A stretch of 18,031 nucleotides of DNA. It comes from UBA7887 sp964408735 (GTDB lineage: Bacteria; Pseudomonadota; Alphaproteobacteria; UBA7887). The stretch covers positions 1 to 18,031 of the forward strand of contig CAYPAX010000096.1 in assembly GCA_964408735.1 (NCBI GenBank). The letters are read 5' to 3'. Below the pieces are notes generated by a model. That model was given only the letters and a program-made list of their open reading frames with translations. It was not told the DNA's origin and ran no database searches. Below are positions 1-6,303 of this stretch, piece by piece (within the stretch, counting starts at the first letter, position 1; every line of letters starts with the position of its first letter). The translations under genes and the position numbers were made by a program.

Positions 1-18
1 CGATACCGCACGTTCCAA

Positions 19-306
19 TCAAATCTCATGGCCGGCATGAATAATTCGGGCTAAATCGCAGAACATGACAGTGATCTGTCGGCGCTCGGCTTCACGGGCA
101 GCGGACGAAGCGGCCGATTTTGCGGCGGGTACCAAGTCCTCGATGGCGGCCAGCACCTTGCGGCGCGGTCCCATCGTGAGGCCCAATTCCTTCAGGTCAT
201 TGTCGCTCAGGTGTTGGAGAGCGTCGAGGTCTATATCCTCACGCTCGAATACTTCGGCAAACTCACCGAGCCCCAAGTCCTCAAGCCACTCCCGCGTATC
301 GGCCAC
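19..306 (-). pseudogene. SAM-domain adenylate cyclase, N-terminal fragment
   Basis: The fragment encodes a sterile alpha motif domain (WLEDLGLGEF ... DLKELGL) of about 60 residues, an Ala-rich linker, and then the opening of a class III nucleotide cyclase domain (RRQITVMFCDL). In intact relatives this opening continues as a cyclase core of about 180 residues, often followed by AAA and TPR regions. Here homology stops right after CDL (about position 52), and ten unrelated residues lead to a TGA at 19-21, so the first metal-binding Asp is present but the catalytic core is gone. I chose the GTG at 304-306 because AGGAGGGG sits 6 bases upstream and the SAM domain begins there; a TTG at 343-345 in the same frame is less likely. 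It is almost certainly non-functional as a cyclase. The window edge hides what lies beyond the break. Confidence 0.72.
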
Positions 307-620
307 ACACCACCCCTCCTGCGGGCATGTTACACGCAGGGGCAAGTCATTACACTGAGAACACCGAAAGACTGGCTTCGGCTAGGCCTTCCCGTCATGC
401 TCAGTCCAGATTTATCTCTGATGTCAGTGGGTTAGCGAGCCATCCAGCGTTTGCCGCTCAAGTCTACCTGTGCCATTCCGATTTGCGGGATTTCCGGTGA
501 AGTCATGTCCTAGGGTCTGCCGAAGTCTCGGGGTCATCGCCCCCGCCACCGCACGGCCGTGCGCTACCACCCCCCGCAATGTGCTATGCAACCTCACCCG
601 CCCCTGACCGGAGAGCCTCC
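307..620. other. Intergenic stretch between cyclase fragment and hydrolase fragment
   Basis: No credible gene was found. Short open frames here lack a ribosome site and resemble nothing. The stretch contains one copy of a 29-base dispersed repeat (405-433) and, from about 574, the start of the 600-base duplication that carries the serine hydrolase 5' region. The divergent promoters for the two flanking gene remnants would lie here, but I cannot pick out a convincing -35/-10 pair. Confidence 0.5.
405..433 (+). repeat. 29-bp dispersed direct repeat, copy 1
   Basis: This copy matches positions 3819-3847 at 26 of 29 bases (shared core TCTGATGTCAGTG). Both copies lie upstream of a serine hydrolase gene copy and downstream (head side) of a minus-strand cyclase gene. 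That placement suggests they belong to the same ancestral duplicated segment, with the DNA between repeat and gene now diverged. Confidence 0.6.
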
Positions 621-1175
621 ATGACCCGAATCTTTGCCGCAGCCGCCTTTGCCCTGGCCTTGGCCACCGCTGCCCATGCCGACATGCCGCCGTCCGCCCT
701 GCCCGAGGCCGTCGGGCTATCGAGCGAGCGGCTGGCGAGGATCACCTCCGTGTTCGAGGCCGAGATCGCGTCGGGCGCGCTGCCGGGCGTGCAGGTGCTG
801 ATCCAGCGGCAGGGGCGGCTGGCCTATGCGGAGACTTTCGGGGTGCGCGATCCCGAGGTCGGCGATGCGTTGGCGGCCGATGCCATCTATCGCATCTATT
901 CCATGACCAAGCCCATCGTCAGCGTCGGGCTGATGATGCTGGTCGAGGAAGGCAAGGTGCAAATCGGCGATCCGGTCTCGAAGTGGATTCCCGAGCTCGG
1001 CGGCCTGCAGGTGGCGAGCGCGCCGAGACCCGACGCCGGCGACGCCGAGCTGGTGGCGGCCAAGCGCGACATCACCGTGCAGGACCTGCTGCGGCATACC
1101 TCGGGCCTGACCTATGGCGTCTTCGGCGATTCCTGGGTCAAGCGCAAGTACAAGGCGGCCAGCATCCATCTCAAG
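574..1175 (+). repeat. 600-bp duplication, copy 1 (truncated hydrolase)
   Basis: This block aligns with 4041-4648 from CCGCAATGTG through the hydrolase codons for IHLK, with many point differences and one 6-base in-frame deletion (two residues, VE). Homology ends sharply at about 1175. The encoded proteins differ at about 11 of 185 positions plus the indel, so this is an old duplication or a recombination with a related locus, not an assembly echo. Confidence 0.85.
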
Positions 1176-1223
1176 ACCCAGCGCACAGAGTTAACCGGAC
1201 ACGAGACGCAATTGCCAGGCTGA
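621..1223 (+). pseudogene. Truncated secreted serine hydrolase (beta-lactamase family)
   Basis: The fragment encodes the first ~185 residues of a class C beta-lactamase/esterase-type serine hydrolase: a signal peptide ending AHA, then the SxxK active-site motif SMTK. It lacks the tyrosine motif and the C-terminal Gly-rich strand of the intact paralogue at 4088-5329. After IHLK the reading frame runs into unrelated sequence and stops at a TGA (1221-1223), giving 200 residues where the intact copy has 413. Start chosen at ATG 621 with GGAGAG 5 bases upstream, the same arrangement as in the intact copy. Upstream signals are intact, so it may still be expressed, but a fold lacking half the active site should be inactive. 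The break coincides with a small inverted repeat (1197-1248). Confidence 0.85.
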
Positions 1224-1270
1224 GATCAGGGAGATAAGTCTCGTGTCCCCATAATTCGTGTCCCCATAAT
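1197..1270. repeat. Inverted repeat plus 15-bp tandem repeat (REP/Y1-transposase-type remnant)
   Basis: An 11-bp perfect inverted repeat, GGACACGAGAC at 1197-1207 and GTCTCGTGTCC at 1238-1248, flanks a 30-base spacer. The right arm runs into two tandem copies of TCGTGTCCCCATAAT (1241-1255 and 1256-1270). Repeated TGTCCCC-type units with imperfect palindromes are commonly found beside REP-associated tyrosine (Y1/IS200-like) transposase genes. No transposase reading frame is visible, so at most this is a non-autonomous remnant or end. It sits about 20 bases after the point where hydrolase homology is lost. Confidence 0.55.
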
Positions 1271-1543
1271 TCCTCGCCTACAATCTCACCCTCGTCATCA
1301 ACATCATGGGCGTTCGCCCCCTGACGGCTGCGATAAGGCCATAGGGGAGAGCCCTTTGCTCGGGATTTGCCGGATCCGGCCCGCCCAGCGCCAATCAGAC
1401 CCTCATAGGCGCCATATCGGCCCCATTGCCGGAAACGGCCCAGTATCTCGGAATATCTCTCAAGCGATCGGCACGCGCCGCCTGCCACCTATCCTGCCGC
1501 ACGTTTCTACACGGCCAAGACCCACAACGGATGCTCGTGAAAC
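1224..1543. other. Intergenic stretch after the hydrolase fragment
   Basis: Apart from the inverted/tandem repeat at its left end, I see no gene in these ~320 bases. A minus-strand open frame covering 1171-1488 has no recognisable domain and runs through the tandem repeat. No stem followed by a T-run that would mark a terminator for the cyclase gene ending at 1544 is evident. It is probably debris left by the rearrangement. Confidence 0.4.
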
Positions 1544-3454
1544 TCAGTTCGTCGGCGGCTGCTCATCCGGAATGTCGATCCCGACCTCGCGCAAGGTCTC
1601 GAAATAGGCTCCGATCACCTCTTCGGAGAAATGGTACATATCGAATTCGCCCCGCGCATCCTCGCCATAGCTCGGGTAGTTTTCGAGCAATTTGCCGGCT
1701 TCGGTGCGCGCCTCGTCCATGCGCCCGCTCCGCGCATAGATCACAGTGCGAAACATGTAATCCCAGGAAAGACCCCAAGTAAGCCTGGGCGCGTGGTTCA
1801 GCGCGGTTTCATAATTTTTCTTGGTAAGATAATGGTGTGTCAGTGAATAGTGATACCAGGGTGGATGGGTCGGATTCATCATGATCGCTTTTTCGACCAT
1901 CGCGGTCGCGCGATCCGGATCGCCAACATATGTCAAATGAAGTCCCATATCCGCCAAGACCGTTGCATTGTGCGGGTTCAAAGCTATCGCCCGTTCCGCC
2001 GAAATCTTAAAAGCGTCCAATTCTCCTCGGTGGAAGTGAATCAGGGCCTCGATCTGATGTGCTTCTACGAGGTTTCGGTCGATCTCGACCGCTCGCAATG
2101 CGGACGCCAGGGCTCGGTCCAGCGAATTCGGCTGGGTATTGAAACCGAATCGATACTCGTCGAGATAGGCCCAAGCGAGCCAAGCGTGGGCCGGGGCGAA
2201 CTCGGGATCGCTCTCCACGGCACGCTCGTAACACGAGCGCATCGCCAGATGCTTCTCCGGCGTCGGCCCGTCGTAAAACGGCGTCAACAGAAACCCGCAT
2301 TCCACGGTTGTCAGACTGTTCGGAGGTTTGCGCAAGGCTTTTTCCAACTCGGCCCGCGCAATCAGGCCCGAGTAGTCGCCGATCGCATTTACTATGCCTT
2401 CGGTGACCGCGTCCTGGACTTCGAAGACGTTAGCTGCGGTCAAGTCGCGATCGTAGTTCTTGGCCCAGAGATTGGTCCCATCGATGGCGTCTAGCACTTG
2501 CACCGTCACACGCAGGTGACCGTCCGATCTTCGCACGCTGCCTTCGACCACGTATTCCGCACCCAGCTCCTCGCCCACCGTGCTGGCGTCCACGTCCTGG
2601 CCTTTGTACTTGCTGGTAGAGTTGCGCGCGAATACCAAAAGGTTTGGAAAGTTGGTCAAGCGATTGATGATGTCCTCGGTCAGGCCATCGCTGAAATACT
2701 CTTCTGCTGGGTCACCCGAGAGATTGGCGAGGGGGATTACCGCGATCTTGGGGCCGGTTGGCAGAGCCAGGGCGAGGTCGGGGGATGTATCCGTCGCCTC
2801 GTTGGGTTGAATCAGCAGCCAAGCCGCACCGCCGGCCATAACCACCAGTAGCGCGGCAGCAGCGGCAAGCGCAACGCGGTTGGGTTTCTTTGCACGAGCC
2901 GGCGTCGGCTCGCCACCAGCTGCGACGCGCCAGGCGCGCACGGGGCGGGCGATGTTCTTCACCTCCTGCTCGCCCAGATCGGCGAGCCCGATGCCGAGCT
3001 TGCCTTCGATGTGCTCGTGAACAGTTCCGGAGACCGTCAGGCCGCCGGGCTCTGCGAGGCTTTCCAGGCGCGCGGCGATGTTGACGCCATCGCCATAGAC
3101 CGTGCCATCCTCCTGCTCGACGATGTCGCCGAAATGGACGCCGATGCGGAACTGCATGCGCCGGTCTTCAGGCACATCGGCGTTGCGGGCAGCAAGTGTC
3201 TCCTGGACTGCCAGGGCGCAGCGCACCGCCTCGATGACGCTCTCGAATACGCTGAGCACGCTGTCTCCGGCCGTATCGACTACCCGCGCGGCATGATCGG
3301 AGACATGCTCGCGAAACACCGCCCGCGAGCGGCCCAAGGCGGCGATGGTCGCTTCCTCATTGTCACCCATCAGGCGAGAGTAGCCCGCGACATCGGCTGC
3401 CAAGACTGCTGCCATTCGCCGTTTGCCAGCCTGTTCGTCGGACTGCTCGTTCAT
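1544..3454 (-). CDS. Membrane-anchored class III adenylate cyclase with TolB/FlgO-like and TPR domains
   Basis: Predicted to make cAMP from ATP at the inner membrane. Residues ~14-175 are a class III cyclase core: AAVLAADVAGYSRLM with metal Asp21, GDSVLSVF with metal Asp64, and GDGVNIAARLE with the transition-state Asn125 and Arg129, so all visible catalytic residues are kept. One membrane helix follows (~194-215), putting the cyclase in the cytoplasm and the rest outside. Residues ~235-360 match the FlgO/TolB-N-like module common in these proteins (KIAVIPLANLSGD, SDGLTEDII, YVVEGSVRR). From ~400 to 620 there are helical TPR-type repeats. The 636-residue length fits this architecture. The start codon overlaps the stop of a small upstream ORF as ATGA. 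By eye the TPR-coding half is less GC-rich than the catabolic genes to the right. The ligand sensed is unknown. Alphaproteobacteria often carry many paralogues of this type. Confidence 0.9.
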   Translation of the reverse strand: MNEQSDEQAGKRRMAAVLAADVAGYSRLMGDNEEATIAALGRSRAVFREHVSDHAARVVDTAGDSVLSVFESVIEAVRCALAVQETLAARNADVPEDRRMQFRIGVHFGDIVEQEDGTVYGDGVNIAARLESLAEPGGLTVSGTVHEHIEGKLGIGLADLGEQEVKNIARPVRAWRVAAGGEPTPARAKKPNRVALAAAAALLVVMAGGAAWLLIQPNEATDTSPDLALALPTGPKIAVIPLANLSGDPAEEYFSDGLTEDIINRLTNFPNLLVFARNSTSKYKGQDVDASTVGEELGAEYVVEGSVRRSDGHLRVTVQVLDAIDGTNLWAKNYDRDLTAANVFEVQDAVTEGIVNAIGDYSGLIARAELEKALRKPPNSLTTVECGFLLTPFYDGPTPEKHLAMRSCYERAVESDPEFAPAHAWLAWAYLDEYRFGFNTQPNSLDRALASALRAVEIDRNLVEAHQIEALIHFHRGELDAFKISAERAIALNPHNATVLADMGLHLTYVGDPDRATAMVEKAIMMNPTHPPWYHYSLTHHYLTKKNYETALNHAPRLTWGLSWDYMFRTVIYARSGRMDEARTEAGKLLENYPSYGEDARGEFDMYHFSEEVIGAYFETLREVGIDIPDEQPPTN

Positions 3455-3624
3455 GTCCTGATGACCCTGCCCTGATTGACCTCGGTGTGGTGGTCACAGG
3501 GGAGCCCAGTCACGTCCAGCTTGATTTTGGCTGCTGGAGCATGAGCGGCCATAAGCCGCCATCGCCAGTCGGTATTGGCCGCCAGGACAGCGACTACTGT
3601 GTCGGCGATACGGGTCTCGGCCAT
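3451..3624 (-). CDS. Small hypothetical protein translationally coupled to the cyclase
   Basis: A 57-residue ORF beginning MAETRIADTVVAVLAAN with a strong ribosome site (GGGGGAG, 6 bases before ATG 3624). Its TGA overlaps the cyclase ATG as ATGA, and the cyclase has only a weak, badly spaced site of its own, so coupled translation is plausible. I recognise no domain. The C-terminal half contains a Cys-Asp-His-His (CDHH) stretch and basic residues, and no signal peptide or membrane segment is visible. An in-frame ATG at 3666 would add 14 residues but has no comparable ribosome site. It could be a genuine small partner, a leader-type ORF, or a chance reading frame in rearranged DNA. Confidence 0.4.
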   Translation of the reverse strand: MAETRIADTVVAVLAANTDWRWRLMAAHAPAAKIKLDVTGLPCDHHTEVNQGRVIRT

Positions 3625-4087
3625 GATACGCTCCCCCGAAACAGCCTCCACACCACCAACTCTCATTTTCTTATAGAATACGCCTTGGCACGTCGTGCCT
3701 CAACCCAGCAGGCGCCATCGAAATGCTATGCGAATAGAAGCGAAATTCATCGACCAGATCATCCAGATTGGCGGGTTCGCGGATGTCGCCTTGTAGCGAT
3801 ACCTTACATCACGTTCGTTCCGGATTTATGTCTGATGTCAGTGTGTTGGACGTTCCAACGGGGCCTGGCAGGATAGGCCTCGTTACTCGACAGAAAGTCG
3901 ATTTGTCCAATTGCGATTTCCGCGATGTCTGGCACGGTCATGTCTCAGTATCCGCCGCAGTCTCGGGTTCGTCGCCCAGGCCATCGCATGTCTGCCGAGC
4001 CTGGCCTGTACGCCGGACGCTTGGCAACGCCCGCCAGCGCCCGCAATGTGCTATGGAACCTCACCCGCCCCTGACCGGAGAGCCTCA
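3625..4087. other. Intergenic stretch between cyclase operon and serine hydrolase
   Basis: About 460 bases with no supported gene. It holds the second 29-base dispersed repeat (3819-3847) and, from 4041, the start of the second copy of the 600-base duplication. A 22-codon reading frame at 3728-3796 lacks a ribosome site. The promoters for the divergent cyclase and hydrolase genes must lie here; none is obvious by eye. Confidence 0.45.
3819..3847 (+). repeat. 29-bp dispersed direct repeat, copy 2
   Basis: Partner of 405-433 (26 of 29 bases identical). It lies 240 bases upstream of the intact hydrolase start; the first copy lies 187 bases upstream of the truncated one, so spacing has changed by insertion or deletion. 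Confidence 0.6.
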
Positions 4088-4648
4088 ATGACCCGAATCT
4101 TTGCCGCCGCCGCCTTCGCGCTGTTTCTGGCCACGGCCGCCCGCGCCGATATGCCGCCGTCCGCCGTGCCGGAGGCCGTCGGGCTGTCGAGCGAGCGGTT
4201 GGGGCGCATTACGTCGGTGTTCGAGGCGGAGATCGCGTCGGGCGCGCTGCCGGGGGTGCAGGTGCTGATACAGCGGCAGGGGCGCGTGGCCTATGCGGAG
4301 TCCTTCGGGGTGCGCGATCCGGAAGTCGGCGATGCCCTGGCGGCCGACGCCATCTACCGCATCTATTCCATGACCAAGCCCATCGTCAGCGTCGGGCTGA
4401 TGATGCTGGTCGAGGAGGGCAGGGTGCAGATCGGCGATCCGGTCTCGAAGTGGATTCCCGAGCTCGGCGACCTGCAGGTGGCGAACGCGCCGCGCCCGGA
4501 CGCCGGCGACAGCGAGGTCGAGCTGGTGGCCGCCAAGCGCGACATCACCGTGCAGGATCTGCTGCGCCACACCTCGGGCCTGACCTATGGCGTCTTCGGC
4601 GATTCCTGGGTCAAGCGCAAGTACAAGGCGGCCGGCATCCATCTCAAG
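4041..4648 (+). repeat. 600-bp duplication, copy 2 (intact hydrolase)
   Basis: Partner of 574-1175. It covers the ribosome site, start codon and the first ~187 codons of the intact hydrolase. The two extra codons here relative to copy 1 encode Val-Glu at about residues 144-145. Confidence 0.85.
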
Positions 4649-5329
4649 GACCGCAGCACGGGCGCGATGACGGCGGCGCTGGGCGAGCTGCCGCTGATGT
4701 ACCATCCCGGCGAGGTCTGGCACTACAGCCGCTCCACCGACGTCCTCGGCTATCTCATCGAGGTGGTCAGCGGCCAGTCCCTCGGTGACTATCTGGCCGA
4801 GCGTATCTTCGCGCCCCTTGGCATGAGCGATACGGGCTTCTATGTGCCCGCCGATCAACTGCATCGCGTGGTCGAGCCGCAGCCGGTTCCGGGCACCGAC
4901 GAGAAGCCGGCCTATCTCGATCCCGCCACCGACCCGGTCTACGAAAGCGGCGGCGGCGGCTTGTTCTCGACCGCACACGACTATCTGCGCTTCACCACCA
5001 TGATGCTCAACGGCGGCGCCCTCGACGGCGTGCGCCTGCTCGGCCCGCGCACGGTGGCCCTGATGACCTCGAACCACCTGGCCGCCGACATGCCGACCTG
5101 GCATCCGGGCTACGGTTTCGGGCTCGGTTTTTCGGTGCGCACCCATGCCGGGCTGTCGGCCTGGCCGGGGGTGCCCGGCGAATATTGGTGGGCGGGCTAT
5201 GCGGGCACCCTGTTCTGGGTCGACCCGGATGCGGAAATGATCGTGATCTATATGAGCCAACAGACGTATAATCGCCGCCACTACCGCACCATGCTGCGCG
5301 ATCTGGTCAACCAGGCGATCATCGACTGA
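4088..5329 (+). CDS. Secreted serine hydrolase of the class C beta-lactamase/esterase family
   Basis: A 413-residue exported enzyme likely to hydrolyse an ester, amide or lactone in the periplasm. The signal peptide (1-20) ends ARA before DMPPS. The active-site SxxK motif is Ser94-Met-Thr-Lys97. The second motif is the Tyr213-Ser-Arg form seen in EstB-like esterases rather than the Tyr-Ala-Asn of true class C beta-lactamases. The third element is the GYAGT strand at ~370-374 instead of Lys-Thr-Gly. These differences favour esterase or lactonase over beta-lactamase; the substrate is unknown. Start chosen at ATG 4088 with GGAGAG 5 bases upstream and a proper signal peptide; the frame is open further upstream but without such signals. 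It is the first gene of a likely operon, ending 23 bases before the aldolase-family gene. A truncated, ~94% identical paralogue lies at 621-1223. Confidence 0.9.
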   Translation: MTRIFAAAAFALFLATAARADMPPSAVPEAVGLSSERLGRITSVFEAEIASGALPGVQVLIQRQGRVAYAESFGVRDPEVGDALAADAIYRIYSMTKPIVSVGLMMLVEEGRVQIGDPVSKWIPELGDLQVANAPRPDAGDSEVELVAAKRDITVQDLLRHTSGLTYGVFGDSWVKRKYKAAGIHLKDRSTGAMTAALGELPLMYHPGEVWHYSRSTDVLGYLIEVVSGQSLGDYLAERIFAPLGMSDTGFYVPADQLHRVVEPQPVPGTDEKPAYLDPATDPVYESGGGGLFSTAHDYLRFTTMMLNGGALDGVRLLGPRTVALMTSNHLAADMPTWHPGYGFGLGFSVRTHAGLSAWPGVPGEYWWAGYAGTLFWVDPDAEMIVIYMSQQTYNRRHYRTMLRDLVNQAIID

Positions 5330-5352
5330 AGCCGCGACACGGAGGACGAGCC

Positions 5353-6303
5353 ATGTACCGCCCACACGGCGTTATTCCCGCGACATTGCTGGCGTTCGAC
5401 GAGGACTACACCATCGACGAGGCCAGCTCGCGCAAGCATCTGCGTGACTGCGCCCTGGTGCCTGGCGTGACGGCGGCGACCGTCAACGGCCATGCCTCGG
5501 AGGTGCATGCCTGCACTTTCGACGAGCAGCAGCGCATTCTCGAGTTCTCCCTCGACGAAGTGGGCGACAAGGTGCCGCTGGTCAACGGCGTCTATGCCGA
5601 CGGCAGCCATCAGGCGGCGCGCATCGCCAAGATGGCGGAGGCCGCGGGCGCGTCGTGCCTGCTGGTCTTTCCGCCCAATTCCATGAGCATGGGCGGGCAG
5701 CTGCGGCCCGAGATGGCGCAGGCCCACTTCGAGACCATCGCCGCGGCCACCGACCTGCCGATGATCCTGTTCCAGTATCCGGCGGCGAGCGGGCTTGGCT
5801 ATCCTTTCGAGACGCTGATGTCGCTGCTGGAGAGCATTCCCAGCATCGTTGCCATCAAGGACTGGTGTGCCGACCCCATGCTGCACGAGAAGCACAGCCG
5901 TACCCTGCCCAATCTGCCGCGCCCGATCACGGTGCTGACCACCCACAGCGCCTGGCTGATGAGTTCGCTGGCGATGGGCGCGGGCGGCCTGTTGTCGGGT
6001 GCGGGCAGTGTCATCGCCGATTTGCAGGTGGCGCTGTTCGAGGCCGTGCAGGCCAAGGATCTGGTGCGCGCGCAGGCGGTCAACGACCGCATCTATCCCC
6101 TGGCGCAGGCGTTCTATGCGCCGCCTTTCCTCGACATGCACAATCGCATGAAGGAATGCCTGGTGCTGCTCGGGCGCCTCGACAAGGCGGTGGTGCGGCC
6201 GCCGCTGATGAAGCTCAAGGCAGACGAGATCGCACGCCTGCAAGCGGCGCTGGATGCGGCCGGCATCGGCCGGGAAGGGGCCTTCGCCGAAGCCGCCGAG
6301 TGA
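5353..6303 (+). CDS. Dihydrodipicolinate synthase/N-acetylneuraminate lyase family protein
   Basis: A 316-residue cytoplasmic TIM-barrel class I aldolase/dehydratase. The Schiff-base lysine is Lys169 in the strand IVAIKDW, and the proton-relay tyrosine is Tyr142 in LFQYPAASG. The carboxylate-binding loop that reads GTTGE in true DHDPS is NGHASE (45-50) here, and the Arg of the YNVPGRTG motif is missing. Lysine biosynthesis (dapA function) is therefore unlikely; a retro-aldol or dehydration step on a keto-acid in a catabolic pathway fits better. Ribosome site GGAGGA lies 6 bases before ATG. Its TGA overlaps the GTG start of the next gene (GTGA), so the two are translationally coupled. It has the usual family length (~300). 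Exact reaction not assignable. Confidence 0.88.
   Translation: MYRPHGVIPATLLAFDEDYTIDEASSRKHLRDCALVPGVTAATVNGHASEVHACTFDEQQRILEFSLDEVGDKVPLVNGVYADGSHQAARIAKMAEAAGASCLLVFPPNSMSMGGQLRPEMAQAHFETIAAATDLPMILFQYPAASGLGYPFETLMSLLESIPSIVAIKDWCADPMLHEKHSRTLPNLPRPITVLTTHSAWLMSSLAMGAGGLLSGAGSVIADLQVALFEAVQAKDLVRAQAVNDRIYPLAQAFYAPPFLDMHNRMKECLVLLGRLDKAVVRPPLMKLKADEIARLQAALDAAGIGREGAFAEAAE

Noticed and set aside
1171..1488. 105-codon minus-strand frame across the tandem repeat
   Set aside because: It encodes the repeat itself (ELWGHELWGHE) and has no ribosome site or domain; probably not a gene.
3728..3796. 22-codon plus-strand frame (begins MRIEAKFIDQII)
   Set aside because: No ribosome site and no recognisable family; too short to separate from chance.
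4088..5329. Antibiotic-resistance class C beta-lactamase
   Set aside because: The Tyr-Ser-Arg second motif and GYAGT third motif replace Tyr-Ala-Asn and Lys-Thr-Gly; an esterase-type hydrolase is more likely.
4085..5365. 426-codon minus-strand open frame opposite the serine hydrolase
   Set aside because: His/Arg/Gly-rich antisense shadow of the intact hydrolase with no ribosome site or domain.
5281..6243. 320-codon minus-strand open frame opposite the DHDPS-family gene
   Set aside because: Antisense shadow rich in His, Gln and Arg; the plus strand has clear catalytic motifs and a ribosome site.
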